In this document: piece after piece, positions 8,365 to 18,144 of the stretch
Layout of the letters: every line of letters starts with the position of its first letter
Numbering within the stretch: position 1 is the stretch's first letter
NCBI RefSeq assembly: GCF_002797915.1
Contig: NZ_PGTY01000002.1
Location: 186,001-250,000 of the forward strand
Length of the DNA stretch: 64,000 nucleotides
Source: Yoonia maricola
Lineage (GTDB): Bacteria > Pseudomonadota > Alphaproteobacteria > Rhodobacterales > Rhodobacteraceae
Direction of reading: 5' to 3'
The notes under the pieces: model-generated
Seen by the model: only the letters and a program-made list of their open reading frames with translations
What the model was told of the DNA's origin: nothing
Database searches by the model: none
Program-made: the position numbers and the translations under genes

Positions 8365-9869
8365 CGGCGCGCTGGCCTGACGCCGCTTCGGCGGTGTTGG
8401 TGCTTGTGTTGACCCTTGGCACGCTGGGCGCAGTCGCCTGGCGTGCGGAATGGGACGCGGGCCTCGCCTCTGCGGACTGGGCCGCGATCCGCTTCACGGT
8501 TTTGCAAGCGCTGCTGTCTGCATTGCTGAGCGTCTTGTTGGCGATCCCGGTCGCGCGTGCACTTGCGCGGCGCAGATTTTGGGGCAGGCAGTTGCTAATC
8601 ACCTTGTTGGGCGCGCCGTTCCTGCTGCCGGTGATCGTTGCAGTGCTGGGCCTTTTGGCCATTTTTGGACGTGCTGGCCTTCTGAACGATGTCTTGGCGT
8701 CGCTTGGCATCGCGCCTATTTCGATTTTCGGTCTCCATGGCGTCGTTCTGGCCCATGTATTCTTTAATATGCCGCTGGCTGTGCGTTTCATCCTTCAAGG
8801 CTGGCTGTCGATCCCGGCTGAGCGGTTTCGGTTGGCTGCCTCGCTGAACGCACCTATCTGGCGCTTGCTTGAATGGCCAATGTTGCGGGCTGTGGTGCCA
8901 AGCACATTCCTCGTCATTTTCCTGCTTTGTCTGACCAGTTTTGCTGTCGCGCTGACGATGGGCGGCGGCCCCCGTGCGACAACGGTAGAGTTGGCGATTT
9001 ATCAGGCGGTTCGCTTCGATTTTGACTTGGGGCGCGCAGCCTTGCTGGCTTGTATTCAGTTCGTGCTTTGTGTGCTGGGTGCCGCTTTGGCATGGCGGGT
9101 GACAGGGAATGACCCGGTGGGAACGGGATTGGATCGTGTTGTGCAGCGGTGGGATTTGGCGCGTCCAGCTGTCGACTATTGCGTGATTGTCCTGGCGGCG
9201 ATTTTTCTTTTGCTGCCCTTGGCAATGATCGTGCTGCGCGGGCTGCCTGAGGTCTTGAATATGCCCGTCATGGTCTGGGCGGCCGCCCTGAGGTCGGTGT
9301 TTGTGGCTCTTGGGTCAGCAGCGCTTTGCATATGCATGGCGCTTGCTCTTGCGTTACGGGGCGGTTTGATGGTGTCAGTTGTGGGCGTCATGCCGCTCGC
9401 GGCCTCTGGTCTTGTGGTCGGTACGGGGGCGTTTCTGTTGGTTTTCCCGTTCATTCGCCCGGCGGATGTTGCCTTGCTTGTCACGATACTGGTGAACGCG
9501 ACCTTGGCGCTGCCATTTGCCTTGCGGTCATTGGCGCCTGCTGTTGCCCAGATAAAGCAGGACTATGGGCGTTTGGCATTGTCACTTGGCATTGCGAAAA
9601 CGTCATGGGTGCGTCTGGTTATCCTGCCCCGCATACGCCGCCCATTGGGATTTTCGGCCGGGCTGGCCGCAGCCCTGTCGATGGGCGATCTTGGGGTCAT
9701 TGCCCTATTCGCCGGCCAGTCCGAAGAGACGCTCCCGCTGGCGATGTACCGGTTGATGGGAGCTTACAGGATGGGGTCGGCGGCAGGTGCGGCGCTGTTG
9801 CTGGTTGCTTTGAGTTTCGCGCTCTTTTGGATATGTGATCGCTGGGGGCGCACAGATGCTGATATGTGA
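8340..9869 (+). CDS. thiP: Thiamine ABC transporter permease
   Basis: A 509-residue inner-membrane permease of the ThiP type: two fused binding-protein-dependent permease units with about twelve hydrophobic segments. The EAA-like loops appear at RFRLAASLNAPIWRL (near residue 161) and near KQDYGRLALSLGIAKTSW in the second half, where the ATPase should dock. The ATG start overlaps the end of thiB by 25 bases and its 3' end overlaps thiQ by 14, so the three are one operon. The substrate follows from the riboswitch and ThiB. Confidence 0.92.
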   Translation: MAHSAVPVTARWPDAASAVLVLVLTLGTLGAVAWRAEWDAGLASADWAAIRFTVLQALLSALLSVLLAIPVARALARRRFWGRQLLITLLGAPFLLPVIVAVLGLLAIFGRAGLLNDVLASLGIAPISIFGLHGVVLAHVFFNMPLAVRFILQGWLSIPAERFRLAASLNAPIWRLLEWPMLRAVVPSTFLVIFLLCLTSFAVALTMGGGPRATTVELAIYQAVRFDFDLGRAALLACIQFVLCVLGAALAWRVTGNDPVGTGLDRVVQRWDLARPAVDYCVIVLAAIFLLLPLAMIVLRGLPEVLNMPVMVWAAALRSVFVALGSAALCICMALALALRGGLMVSVVGVMPLAASGLVVGTGAFLLVFPFIRPADVALLVTILVNATLALPFALRSLAPAVAQIKQDYGRLALSLGIAKTSWVRLVILPRIRRPLGFSAGLAAALSMGDLGVIALFAGQSEETLPLAMYRLMGAYRMGSAAGAALLLVALSFALFWICDRWGRTDADM

Positions 9870-10548
9870 GAAACTGGTACTGCAGCAGGGGTCCTTTTCG
9901 TTAAGCGCCGATGTCGCGTTTGCGGCGGGCAAGGCAGTTGCGCTGATCGGTCCATCTGGTGCAGGTAAATCTACATTGCTGGCGGCCATTGCCGGGTTTC
10001 TTGCGCCTGCGTCGGGACGGTTGCAGTGGGACGACGTTGATCTGACAGATATGGCTCCGGGGGAACGCCCTGTCAGTATGCTGTTTCAGGACAACAACCT
10101 TTTTCCGCATTTGACGGCTGCACAGAATGTCGGGCTGGGGTTGCGGCCTGATTTGCGCCTGAATGCTGATGACAGGGCCGTGGCGGCGATCGCATTAACC
10201 GATGTTGGATTGGCAGGCTTTGATGATCGTAAGCCACGCGATTTGTCTGGTGGGCAGCAAAGCCGCGTGGCCTTGGCGCGCGTGTTGGTGGCTGACCGAC
10301 CTGTTGTGTTACTGGACGAACCCTTTGCAGCACTTGGGCCTGCCATGAAGGATGAAATGTTGGATTTGGTGAAGGCCAAGCTGATTGCGGCAGGCAAGAC
10401 GGTGATCATGGTAACCCATGACCCAGCTGATGCGCAGCGCATGGCCGGAATGGCGGCTTTGGTTGCCGCTGGAGAGGTCAGCGCACCCGTTGCGACAGAT
10501 GTGTTGTTCGACAACCCACCCCCGGCGCTCAAGGCATATCTGGGGTAG
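9856..10548 (+). CDS. thiQ: Thiamine ABC transporter ATP-binding protein
   Basis: The 230-residue ATPase of the thiamine importer. Walker A is GPSGAGKST, the ABC signature is LSGGQQSRVALAR, and Walker B is VVLLDEPFAALG, followed by the H-loop MVTHDP. ATG 9856 (protein start MLICEKLVLQQ) is preferred over a GTG seven codons upstream because it matches the usual ThiQ beginning; either start lies inside the end of thiP. The TAG stop is followed by two hairpins. Confidence 0.92.
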   Translation: MLICEKLVLQQGSFSLSADVAFAAGKAVALIGPSGAGKSTLLAAIAGFLAPASGRLQWDDVDLTDMAPGERPVSMLFQDNNLFPHLTAAQNVGLGLRPDLRLNADDRAVAAIALTDVGLAGFDDRKPRDLSGGQQSRVALARVLVADRPVVLLDEPFAALGPAMKDEMLDLVKAKLIAAGKTVIMVTHDPADAQRMAGMAALVAAGEVSAPVATDVLFDNPPPALKAYLG

Positions 10549-10574
10549 TGATCATTATTCTCAGAGCAGCGTTC

Positions 10575-10616
10575 GTGAATGGCTAAACGGTCGATTGAAC
10601 CGTTTTAGCCATTCAC
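10575..10616. repeat. Long inverted repeat downstream of thiQ
   Basis: A 17-base arm beginning GTGAATGGC pairs with an 18-base arm ending GCCATTCAC around a seven-base loop; one unpaired T makes a bulge. There is no T run directly after it. It lies between thiQ and the true terminator and may protect the 3' end of the thi mRNA or the convergent pet mRNA. Confidence 0.7.
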
Positions 10617-10624
10617 CCTTACGT

Positions 10625-10662
10625 AAAACAAAGGCCCACCAGTTTGGCGGGCCTTTGTTTTT
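10625..10662. terminator. Bidirectional terminator between thiBPQ and petABC
   Basis: A stem AAACAAAGGCCCACC pairs with GGCGGGCCTTTGTTT around a short loop. An A tract on the left and a T tract on the right make it a good terminator for transcripts from both directions. It lies 77 bases after thiQ and 18 bases after the petC stop. Confidence 0.85.
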
Positions 10663-10679
10663 AATCAGGTCAGTCTGAC

Positions 10680-11537
10680 CTAATCTTTGTTCTTATGCGG
10701 TGCCCACAAACGCTTGTTTGTCAGGTACAACAGAACCGACAACACTGTCAGGAACAGCACACCGGTCAAGCCAGCTTCTTTGCGTGCAACCAGTTTTGGT
10801 TCGGCAGTCCACATCAGGAATGCGGCAACGTCTTGTGCGACGTCTTCCAGCTCAGCTGAGTGGCCGTCAGCATATTCCACATCGTCGCCCCAAAGTGGCT
10901 GTGACATAGCGATCCAGGACCCCGGCACCATGTGCTTGCCGTCTTCGTCGATGCAGCTTTCAGGAAAACCACCAGCAGCGAAGGCTGCGTTATAGAAACC
11001 GTCCATCGGTTCGCCTTCCAGCGCGCACTCGGGCTCTTCGTGGTAGCCGGTCATGAGTGATGCGATGTATTCCGCTCCACCCATGCCGTTCACGAACTGG
11101 CTGATGCCTGTGCCATAGGGTCCGTGGAACCCAGCGCGTGCCTTCGCCATTAGGCTAAGATCAGGTGCGTTGGACAGGCTGGAGCTGGGGAAGAAATCCG
11201 CAGGTGTTGCGGTGCGGAAGTCACCTTCGCCATCGAACAAAGTCTCGTCAAAGACCTCGTAAAACTCAGCATAGGCTCGCATCTGGTCTTCCGGCAGCGC
11301 GGGGCCGCCTTCGTCAGACAGGTTGCGGAAGTTGACAATTTCCAGACCGTGACAAGCCGCACAGATTTCAGTGTAGACTTGAAGGCCACGTTGTAGCTGC
11401 ATTTGGTCATAGCTGCCAAACGGCCCCTCAAACGGGAACGCGTAGTCAATGATTTCGACTTCGACTTCAGCGGCTGTTGCCTGCCCTACAGTAAGCGCAA
11501 GCGCTGCGACAGCGGTGAGTGTGAATTTACGGAACAT
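10680..11537 (-). CDS. petC: Cytochrome c1 of the bc1 complex
   Basis: The membrane-anchored c-type cytochrome of ubiquinol:cytochrome c oxidoreductase. The 285-residue precursor has a Sec signal peptide (cleavage after ATA, near residue 23), the heme-binding motif CAACH at about residue 55, the axial Met region [16 protein letters not shown], and one C-terminal anchor helix ([14 protein letters not shown]). It is the last gene of petABC, 16 bases behind petB. Confidence 0.96.
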   Translation of the reverse strand: MFRKFTLTAVAALALTVGQATAAEVEVEIIDYAFPFEGPFGSYDQMQLQRGLQVYTEICAACHGLEIVNFRNLSDEGGPALPEDQMRAYAEFYEVFDETLFDGEGDFRTATPADFFPSSSLSNAPDLSLMAKARAGFHGPYGTGISQFVNGMGGAEYIASLMTGYHEEPECALEGEPMDGFYNAAFAAGGFPESCIDEDGKHMVPGSWIAMSQPLWGDDVEYADGHSAELEDVAQDVAAFLMWTAEPKLVARKEAGLTGVLFLTVLSVLLYLTNKRLWAPHKNKD

Positions 11538-11553
11538 CAGTCTTGGTCCTCTC

Positions 11554-12903
11554 TCACTCGGCCGGGCTGGCGACAGGCTTGGCGCCGTCAGCTTTTGGCG
11601 CGTAGTGCGCGTTAAAGTCGTCTTCGATAGTTGCTGGTGGTGTGTCTGGCTTTTCTATCACACCAAGCAATGGCAAGATGACAAGGAAGTAGGCAAACCA
11701 ATAGGTCGATCCAATCAAAGCGATGTAGGGGTAGATCCCTTCCGCTGGACGCGCGCCAACCCACATTAGCAGCATAAAGTTGGCAGCAAAAACCCAGAAC
11801 CACCATTTGAACATGGGGCGGTAACGGCCCGAGCGCACGGTTGAGGTATCCAACCAAGGCGCTAGCGCCATTACCACGATGGCACCAAACATTGCGATAA
11901 CCCCAAAGAATTTCGCGTCGATGATACCAAAGGTGATCCAGTTCACCGCAATCACCAGCCAAACCTCTTGGTCAAAGGCACGCAGGATCGCGTAGAAAGG
12001 CAGGAAGTACCATTCAGGCACAATGTGCGATGGCGTCACCAATGGGTTTGCCGGGATGTAGTTATCCGGGTGGCCAAGGTAGTTTGGCATAAAGCCGACA
12101 ACTGCCACAAAGACCGCCAGAATAATGGCCAGCGCGAACAGGTCTTTGATCACGAAGTATGGCCAGAACGGCAGTGTATCTTTGGCTGCGTCTTCTTTCG
12201 ATGTGCGGCGTACTTCAACACCAGTTGGGTTGTTGTTGCCGGTGGTGTGGAACGCCCAGACGTGCACGATTGTCAGACCCAGCAGGATGAAGGGCAACAG
12301 ATAGTGCAACGAGAAGAAGCGGTTTAGCGCAGGCTGCGCAATAGACCCGTTTGGCGTACCCAGCAGCCAGATTTGCACGCTTTCACCGATGAACGGGATC
12401 GCGCCAAAGAGGCCGGTAATAACAGCGGTACCGTGGAAAGACATCTGACCCCATGGCAACACGTAACCCATAAAGGCCGTACCCATCATCAGGACGTACA
12501 TCAGCATACCAACGATCCATGTCACCTCGCGTGGTGATTTGTATGAACCGTAGTAAAGCGACCGGAAGATGTGCGCATAAACGGCCACGAAGAACAGTGA
12601 TGCACCATTCATGTGGAAGTAGCGGATCATGTGGCCACCGTTCACGTTGCGCATGATATGCTCAACCGAGTTAAACGCCATATCGACGTGCGGCACATAG
12701 TGCATCACCAGAACGATGCCTGTGATGATTTGCAGCACGAGTGTGAAAACAAGAACGATACCCCAGATCCACATCCAGTTCAGGTTCTTGGGGGTGGGTA
12801 GCATCAAGGTATCGTACATCAGGCCGACAATTGGCAAGCGCGAGTGCAGCCACTTTTCGCCTTTTGAATTTGGTTCGTAATGGTCGTGGGGGATACCAGC
12901 CAT
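11554..12903 (-). CDS. petB: Cytochrome b of the bc1 complex
   Basis: The core quinone-oxidising subunit, with two b hemes and eight transmembrane helices in 449 residues. Visible landmarks are the [13 protein letters not shown] segment (Qo region), the paired His residues of helices B and D, and the PEWY loop inside [15 protein letters not shown]. The length and the C-terminal extra helix match Rhodobacter cytochrome b. It lies 12 bases after petA and 16 before petC in one operon. Confidence 0.97.
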   Translation of the reverse strand: MAGIPHDHYEPNSKGEKWLHSRLPIVGLMYDTLMLPTPKNLNWMWIWGIVLVFTLVLQIITGIVLVMHYVPHVDMAFNSVEHIMRNVNGGHMIRYFHMNGASLFFVAVYAHIFRSLYYGSYKSPREVTWIVGMLMYVLMMGTAFMGYVLPWGQMSFHGTAVITGLFGAIPFIGESVQIWLLGTPNGSIAQPALNRFFSLHYLLPFILLGLTIVHVWAFHTTGNNNPTGVEVRRTSKEDAAKDTLPFWPYFVIKDLFALAIILAVFVAVVGFMPNYLGHPDNYIPANPLVTPSHIVPEWYFLPFYAILRAFDQEVWLVIAVNWITFGIIDAKFFGVIAMFGAIVVMALAPWLDTSTVRSGRYRPMFKWWFWVFAANFMLLMWVGARPAEGIYPYIALIGSTYWFAYFLVILPLLGVIEKPDTPPATIEDDFNAHYAPKADGAKPVASPAE

Positions 12904-12915
12904 AGCGTTCTCTCC

Positions 12916-13482
12916 TTAACCGAGTTGAATTGTTGTTTCGTCCACAAAGGACGCAATAGGAACAGGCAGGTTGCGTGGCGCTGGGCCGCGCCGAATCCGG
13001 CCAGATGTATCGTAGTGTGAACCGTGGCATGGGCAGAACCAGCCGTGGAAATCACCGGCGTCGCCCAAGGGCACACAGCCAAGGTGCGTACAGACGCCCA
13101 TTTGAACAAGCCAAACGCCATCTTCTGTCAGCGCGCGGTTTTCATCTGTCGCTGGTGCTTCGCCAAGGTTGTCATTGTTTGCGTCTGCGTCGGGCAGTTC
13201 ACTTAGATCAACAGCGCGCGCTTCGGCGATTTCTTCTTCGGTCCGGGCCCGGATAAAGACCGGTTTACCTTGCCACAGCACTGTAATCTGCGTGCCAGGG
13301 TCAACTGCGCTGACATCAACGCGGATCGACGCGAGTGCTAGAACATCCGCCGAAGGGTTCATCTGGTTTACCAGGGGCCAGACAGCCGCACCCGTTACCA
13401 CAACACCCGCACCGGCGGTTGCATAGTAAAGAAAGTCGCGGCGTGTGCCCTGATGATCATCTGCATGTGACACGGGATGCAT
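12916..13482 (-). CDS. petA: Rieske iron-sulfur protein of the bc1 complex
   Basis: The [2Fe-2S] subunit that passes an electron from ubiquinol to cytochrome c1. The two cluster-binding boxes CTHLGC and CPCHGS are present in the C-terminal half. An N-terminal twin-arginine stretch ([12 protein letters not shown]) precedes the single anchor helix. The start chosen, ATG 13482, is close to the usual family start; an in-frame GTG at 13515 would add 11 residues but has no better ribosome site. First gene of the petABC operon. Confidence 0.94.
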   Translation of the reverse strand: MHPVSHADDHQGTRRDFLYYATAGAGVVVTGAAVWPLVNQMNPSADVLALASIRVDVSAVDPGTQITVLWQGKPVFIRARTEEEIAEARAVDLSELPDADANNDNLGEAPATDENRALTEDGVWLVQMGVCTHLGCVPLGDAGDFHGWFCPCHGSHYDTSGRIRRGPAPRNLPVPIASFVDETTIQLG

Positions 13483-13515
13483 CTCCGATTCTTTTGATGG
13501 GCGTGTTTGCCCCAC

Positions 13516-13887
13516 GAGGAAATAGACCGACGCAAAGATCAGTCAATTTTGGCGCTGTTTAACTATCAATCTCTTCAACGTCCAGCGGACAATCCGGCGC
13601 AGGCTGACATATGGTATGTGTAAAAGGCCAAAGCTGAACAGATGATTAAGCTATACCAGAGAATCGAACACGGCGTACCCGCCCTGCGCGGTCATGATCT
13701 GGATTGCGTGTCTGCAAATTTGGCATTTGCCACCCTATCAAGTGGACTTTTTCGTTAAATGGTCGATATTTGTGTCGCGTGCGCCACATTCGCGCTGGCG
13801 TGACCAATTAGTGATTAATGTTTTGTTGTCAGCTTTGGTCTACGAGTTTACTTTAGTTAATTGTCACTCAACTCGGACTTTCTAACC
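13516..13887. other. Intergenic region between petA and the barrel gene
   Basis: No gene with convincing codon use is visible on either strand. It must contain the divergent promoters for petABC (left) and the barrel-protein gene (right), but no clear -35/-10 pair or operator stands out. The right half is AT-rich (about 13730-13870). Confidence 0.5.
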
Positions 13888-14538
13888 ATGAATCGCGCTT
13901 TGGCATTCTTCGTCGGCCTGATGATCGCTCCTGCATTTGCGATGGCGGATGTGGAATTGAGCTTTTATGGCGGTGTGCAATCGGCTCCGTCCTCTGACAT
14001 TTCGATTCGCGATCCTGAAATCGGTGACGATGATTTTTCGCAGGATTGGGAAGGGCGGTCGTTCGAGGCGCCGCCATACTACGGTATCCGTGCTACGCAT
14101 TGGCGATCGCCGACTTTTGGCTTTGGTTTGGATTTCGCGCACAACAAGGTTTACCCCACCGATGGGTCATTGCCGCCCGACTATGAGGTGTTGGAATTCA
14201 CGGATGGGCTGAACACATTGACGATCAATGCCTATCGTCGATGGAATGCGGTGGTAGGTGACGTGTCGCCTTATGTCGGCGGTGGAATCGGCGTTGCGCT
14301 TCCTCATGTCGAAGTGACCAATACTAATGCGACGGATGAAACCTTTGGCTATCAACTGACTGGCCCTGCGGCGACATGGATTGCTGGTGCGTCAATGCCA
14401 ATTAATGATCGGTTGTCAGTTTTCGGCGAATACAAGGGTACATTTTCGTCCAATACCGCCGATTTGGAAAGCGGCGGCACATTGGAAGCCGATATCGTAA
14501 CCAACGCGCTGAATTTTGGCGTCAGCTTTAACTTTTAG
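13888..14538 (+). CDS. Outer-membrane beta-barrel protein, possibly lipid A oxidase-like
   Basis: A 216-residue exported protein. ATG 13888 gives a clean signal peptide (MNRALAFFVG..AFAMA, cleavage near residue 20); the longer frame starting at 13861 spoils it. The mature protein begins VELSFYGGVQSAPSSD, alternates hydrophobic and polar residues as in an eight-stranded barrel, and ends with an aromatic residue (NFGVSFNF), the signal for outer-membrane assembly. From memory, similar Rhodobacteraceae proteins are labelled lipid A oxidase (LpxQ-like); this is an inference, not shown by any catalytic motif. It is monocistronic and convergent with the following GST gene. Confidence 0.75.
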   Translation: MNRALAFFVGLMIAPAFAMADVELSFYGGVQSAPSSDISIRDPEIGDDDFSQDWEGRSFEAPPYYGIRATHWRSPTFGFGLDFAHNKVYPTDGSLPPDYEVLEFTDGLNTLTINAYRRWNAVVGDVSPYVGGGIGVALPHVEVTNTNATDETFGYQLTGPAATWIAGASMPINDRLSVFGEYKGTFSSNTADLESGGTLEADIVTNALNFGVSFNF

Positions 14539-14543
14539 ACGAT

Positions 14544-15146
14544 CTACGCTGGCTTTGTGGTGACCATGCTGTCCCTGGCAGTGAATTCTGCGTGCCATTG
14601 TGCCAGCGTTTCATTCCCGTTGCGCCAGCCACGCCCATCGTGCCGTAAATCAACGTAGGATAATGCGCTGGCCACGGCAATTTGTCCGATATTCAATGGT
14701 CCTGAAAGATGGCTCATCCAGCGGCTGTTGACTGCGGCGATACCGCGTGCGGCCTTTGCCCATTGCGCCTCAACCCAATCAGCTGATTGTTGTTCGGCGG
14801 GGCGCAGCCGTGCTTCGTAGGACATGGCGACAGTGGCATCCATGATCGCATCTGCAGTCGCTTCCAGCGTCAGGATGTCCCAAATGCGGCTTTGGGGATA
14901 AAGGTTTGCACCTGCCAGATCGTCGAGGAACCGTGTGATGACGCGGCTATCGTAAATGCCGGGGCCATCGGGCCGGATTAACGCGGGGATTTTGCCCATG
15001 GGATTTGCGGCGACAACCTCAGGTGCAGTCTCCATAGGGGTCGTGGCGACCGTCACCTCTTCCACCCGGTCCATCAGTTTTGCTTCGCGGATCAGCACGC
15101 GCACTTTGCGTACGAAGGGTGAGGCGGGCGAGATGAGCAGTCGCAT
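14544..15146 (-). CDS. Glutathione S-transferase family protein
   Basis: A 200-residue GST-fold protein: an N-terminal thioredoxin-like domain (MRLLISPASPFVRKVRVLIRE, NPMGKIPALIRPDG with the cis-Pro, then DSRVITRFLDD) followed by an all-helical C-terminal domain. The active-site position carries SPFVRK rather than Cys, as in several bacterial GSTs. The frame runs on upstream to 15260, but ATG 15146 matches the domain start. A second GST-like gene lies immediately upstream on the same strand, so the two may be cotranscribed. The substrate is unknown. Confidence 0.85.
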   Translation of the reverse strand: MRLLISPASPFVRKVRVLIREAKLMDRVEEVTVATTPMETAPEVVAANPMGKIPALIRPDGPGIYDSRVITRFLDDLAGANLYPQSRIWDILTLEATADAIMDATVAMSYEARLRPAEQQSADWVEAQWAKAARGIAAVNSRWMSHLSGPLNIGQIAVASALSYVDLRHDGRGWRNGNETLAQWHAEFTARDSMVTTKPA

Positions 15147-15168
15147 AGGTGCGGTCCTTTGTCTGACG

Positions 15169-15837
15169 TCAGGGAAACAAGACCTGATCCCGGCCTTCTT
15201 GCCAAGGTGGATATTTCGCCATGATTCCGCGAAACCTGTCCGAGGTAAGGAAATCATCAAGCCAGCTGGTCAGCGGAGCGAGCCCTTGGGCATCAAACCA
15301 CGCCCGATCCGTATTGGCGAACTGGCGCACGAACGGCAGGATCGCCATATCCGCCAAAGTGCGTTTTGGCCCCATCAGGAACGGCGTGTCCTTCAGCCGG
15401 GCGTTCAGGTCAGTCAAGAACAGCATCGTCTTTGCACGCTCTTCGGCCTCGTCCCGGTCGGGAAATCGGACCGCGTATTTAGTGTGATCGAGCGCGCTCT
15501 TGAATGGCCCGTCGCAGATATCGATCAGCGTGTGGCCTTCCTTCGGCATATCCAACCAGCCTTCGGGGTCGTTTCGCCGCAAAGCCCACATCATCACATC
15601 GCGGCTTTCTTCAATGATGATGTCGTTGTCTTGCACAACCGGCACCGTGCCTTTGGGAGAGGCGGCGAGGAAAGCTGAGGGTTTGTCTTTGAGCAGGATT
15701 TCTTGCAGTTGCACCCGCTGCCCGCTCGACTGGATCGCCAGCCGTGCGCGCATAGCGTAGGGGCAGCGCCTGAATGACCAAAGGATCGGGATTGGTTGCA
15801 CGGTCTGGATGCCTCCGGCGGGAATAGTGAGGGCCAA
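15169..15837 (-). CDS. Glutathione S-transferase family protein with CPYA active site
   Basis: A 222-residue GST-like protein. The N-terminal domain carries CPYAMRARLAI near residue 25, the Cys-Pro-Tyr-Ala motif of glutaredoxin/omega-type GSTs, then SPKGTVPVVQ with the cis-Pro and EESRDVMMWAL. The rest is a helical domain. It shares strand and close spacing (22 bases) with the next GST gene and follows mtaB by seven bases, so the run dapF-mtaB-GST-GST may be one transcript. Likely thiol transfer or glutathionyl-reductase activity; the substrate is unknown. Confidence 0.85.
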   Translation of the reverse strand: MALTIPAGGIQTVQPIPILWSFRRCPYAMRARLAIQSSGQRVQLQEILLKDKPSAFLAASPKGTVPVVQDNDIIIEESRDVMMWALRRNDPEGWLDMPKEGHTLIDICDGPFKSALDHTKYAVRFPDRDEAEERAKTMLFLTDLNARLKDTPFLMGPKRTLADMAILPFVRQFANTDRAWFDAQGLAPLTSWLDDFLTSDRFRGIMAKYPPWQEGRDQVLFP

Positions 15838-15844
15838 AAGAAGT

Positions 15845-17104
15845 TTAGGCGGTCAGTTGCTGGCCTGCAAACCCGGTGATCTGTGCTTGTACGATCTGAC
15901 TTTCGGATTGATCGGTGTCGAACAGCACTTCGGTAAATTGCTCTGTCCGTCCCATGCGGGCGTTTTCCATCAAAATGTGATGGGTTTTGCCTGTCTGGGC
16001 CTTCAAGTGCTGATCGACTTGGTTTGCGCCGACAGCACGCAAAGCAGCGGCGCGTTCCTTGATCAGCTTCCCGTTCACCTGCGGCATCCGGGCGGCAGGT
16101 GTGCCAGGACGGGGGGAGTAGGGGAAGACGTGCAGCCACGTCAGATCACACTCCTGAACAAGGGCAAGCGAGTTGGCAAACATAGTGTCTGTTTCTGTCG
16201 GGAAACCGGCGATGATATCAGCGCCATAGGTCATATCCGGGCGTAGTTTACGCGCCTCTTTGCAAAAGGCGATGGCATCATCGCGCAGGTGGCGGCGTTT
16301 CATCCGCTTGAGGATCATGTCATCGCCATGCTGCAGTGACAGGTGCAAATGCGGCATCAAGCGCGGCTCGGTCGCGATGGCGCACAGCAGGTTTTCATCC
16401 ACTTCGATGCTATCAATCGAACTGATCCGAAGCCGCGGCAGGTCGGGCACCAGTTTAAGAATCCGCATCACCAGATCGCCCAGTTTCGGGGTTGCTGGCA
16501 GGTCAGCGCCCCAACTGGTCAGGTCGACACCGGTGAGTACCACTTCGTTATAGCCCGTATCCACCAGTCGCTTGATCTGATCCACGACAACACCCGCAGG
16601 CACGGAGCGCGAATTGCCGCGCCCATAAGGGATGATACAGAAAGTACAGCGATGATCGCAGCCGTTTTGGACCTGCACATAAGCCCTGCTACGGGTGCCG
16701 AACCCATCAATCAGATGGCCCGCCGTTTCCGTCACTGACATGATATCATCGACTTGCACAGGTTCGGTCTGTCCGATCAGATCGGGTGCCATACTTGCCC
16801 AGGTCGCTGGGTTCATTTTTTCGGTATTGCCAAGGACGACGTCAACCTCGTCCATATTCGCGAAAGTGTCGGGTTCGGTCTGCGCCGCGCATCCTGTGAC
16901 AATCAGTTTCGCATCCGGGTGATCACGGCGCAGCTTGCGGATATCCTGCCGCGCCTTGCGGACCGCCTCGGATGTCACGGCGCAGGTGTTCACGACAATT
17001 GCGTTGTCCACACCAGCGGCGGTGGCGAGGTCCTTCATCGCCTCTGTCTCATAGGCGTTCAGGCGACACCCATGATTGGAAAAGAGCGGTGCGGTTTTGG
17101 TCAT
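15845..17104 (-). CDS. mtaB: tRNA t6A37 methylthiotransferase
   Basis: A radical-SAM enzyme that converts t6A37 to ms2t6A in tRNAs reading ANN codons. Domain order in 419 residues: UPF0004 N-terminal domain with three cluster Cys ([28 protein letters not shown]), the radical-SAM core with [25 protein letters not shown] CxxxCxxC (split here), and a C-terminal TRAM-like region. ATG 17104 overlaps the dapF stop as ATGA, so it is translationally coupled to dapF. The frame also allows a start four codons upstream. Confidence 0.93.
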   Translation of the reverse strand: MTKTAPLFSNHGCRLNAYETEAMKDLATAAGVDNAIVVNTCAVTSEAVRKARQDIRKLRRDHPDAKLIVTGCAAQTEPDTFANMDEVDVVLGNTEKMNPATWASMAPDLIGQTEPVQVDDIMSVTETAGHLIDGFGTRSRAYVQVQNGCDHRCTFCIIPYGRGNSRSVPAGVVVDQIKRLVDTGYNEVVLTGVDLTSWGADLPATPKLGDLVMRILKLVPDLPRLRISSIDSIEVDENLLCAIATEPRLMPHLHLSLQHGDDMILKRMKRRHLRDDAIAFCKEARKLRPDMTYGADIIAGFPTETDTMFANSLALVQECDLTWLHVFPYSPRPGTPAARMPQVNGKLIKERAAALRAVGANQVDQHLKAQTGKTHHILMENARMGRTEQFTEVLFDTDQSESQIVQAQITGFAGQQLTA

Positions 17105-17919
17105 GGCAGCCGCCACTGCCCGTCAAAGACATGGGCGGTCGGCCCGGTCATCCAGACGCCATCATCACGCCAGCTGACCTGTAATGTGCCACCGTCAAGG
17201 TCGATGGTCACATCGCGGCCGGTGATCCCACGCCTTGCTGCGGCCACCGCCGTTGCGCAAGAGGAAGAGCCAGAGGCCAGTGTAATTCCCACACCGCGTT
17301 CCCAGACGCGCATGCGCAGATGATCAGGCCCGATCAGACTGGCAAATTGAACATTGGTGCGTTCGGGATAAAGCGGATGATGCTCCAGCGCAGCGCCTTT
17401 TGCCGCAAGATCAATCGCTTCGGCATCATCAACAAAGAACGTGCAATGCGGATTACCCATCCCAGTCGCGGTTGGCGCACCATCGATAGGCAATTCAAGC
17501 GTGTCTATCGCCTGCGCAAGCGGCACTTCCTGCCAATCCAGCTGCGGTTGGCCCATATTGACAGAAGTGAGACCGTTCCCCGCATCCACAGCTTGCAAAA
17601 CGCCTCGCGCGGTCTGCAACGTCAAGGCCGTCTTTCCCGTCTGATCCATCACGTGCCGCGCAATGCAGCGTGTCGCATTCCCGCATGCCCCAGCCTGAGA
17701 CCCATCACTGTTCCAAAAGACCAAGCGCACATCTGCGTCAGGTGTCTCTGACAACACCGCCAACTGATCAAACCCGACCCCGCGATGCCGGTCTGCAATG
17801 GCGATAGCGATAGCCTTATCGACGCGCGGGTTGATTCCCCGCTCGTCCACGACGACAAAGTCGTTTCCCAGCCCATGCATCTTCATGAATGGTAAATATG
17901 ATGAGTCGCTGATGGTCAT
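17101..17919 (-). CDS. dapF: Diaminopimelate epimerase
   Basis: Interconverts LL- and meso-diaminopimelate for lysine and peptidoglycan synthesis. The 272-residue protein shows the N-terminal [14 protein letters not shown] motif and the first catalytic Cys in ACGNATRC. The second catalytic motif, usually ACGSGACA, reads ASGSSSCA, so the second thiol appears replaced by Ser with a Cys four residues later. ATG 17919 is chosen; the frame is open further upstream. The gene is coupled to mtaB by an ATGA overlap. Confidence 0.92.
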   Translation of the reverse strand: MTISDSSYLPFMKMHGLGNDFVVVDERGINPRVDKAIAIAIADRHRGVGFDQLAVLSETPDADVRLVFWNSDGSQAGACGNATRCIARHVMDQTGKTALTLQTARGVLQAVDAGNGLTSVNMGQPQLDWQEVPLAQAIDTLELPIDGAPTATGMGNPHCTFFVDDAEAIDLAAKGAALEHHPLYPERTNVQFASLIGPDHLRMRVWERGVGITLASGSSSCATAVAAARRGITGRDVTIDLDGGTLQVSWRDDGVWMTGPTAHVFDGQWRLP

Positions 17920-18014
17920 GGCGGCGATATAGGCCAAGGCAGACAAGTTATCCAGCGCTGGGCGGCATTTGGGGCTTGACCACACCCGCCCGCCTTTCTA
18001 AGTAGCGCGCTAGT

Positions 18015-18090
18015 GGGCCGTTAGCTCAGTTGGTAGAGCAACTGACTTTTAATCAGTAGGTCGATGGTTCGAACCCATCACGGCTCACCA
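18015..18090 (+). tRNA. tRNA-Lys (anticodon TTT)
   Basis: A full cloverleaf: acceptor GGGCCGT pairs with ACGGCTC, D loop with AGCTCAGTTGGTAGAGC, anticodon stem CTGA.. with loop CTTTTAA giving anticodon TTT, T arm GGTTCGAACCC, and encoded CCA. The 3' half is repeated 1,519 bases downstream, marking an integration site. Confidence 0.98.
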
Positions 18091-18096
18091 TTTTAT
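18045..18096. repeat. Left attachment site inside tRNA-Lys
   Basis: A 52-bp stretch from the tRNA-Lys anticodon loop through six bases past CCA (ACTTTTAATCAGTAGG...CCATTTTAT). It recurs at 19564-19615 with one mismatch (C at 18079, T at 19598), the expected product of tyrosine-integrase insertion into a tRNA 3' end. Confidence 0.9.
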
Positions 18097-18144
18097 GAAT
18101 ATAAAACAATATCTTAGGTCGTTTCAACCTTATGGCTGAAATGT

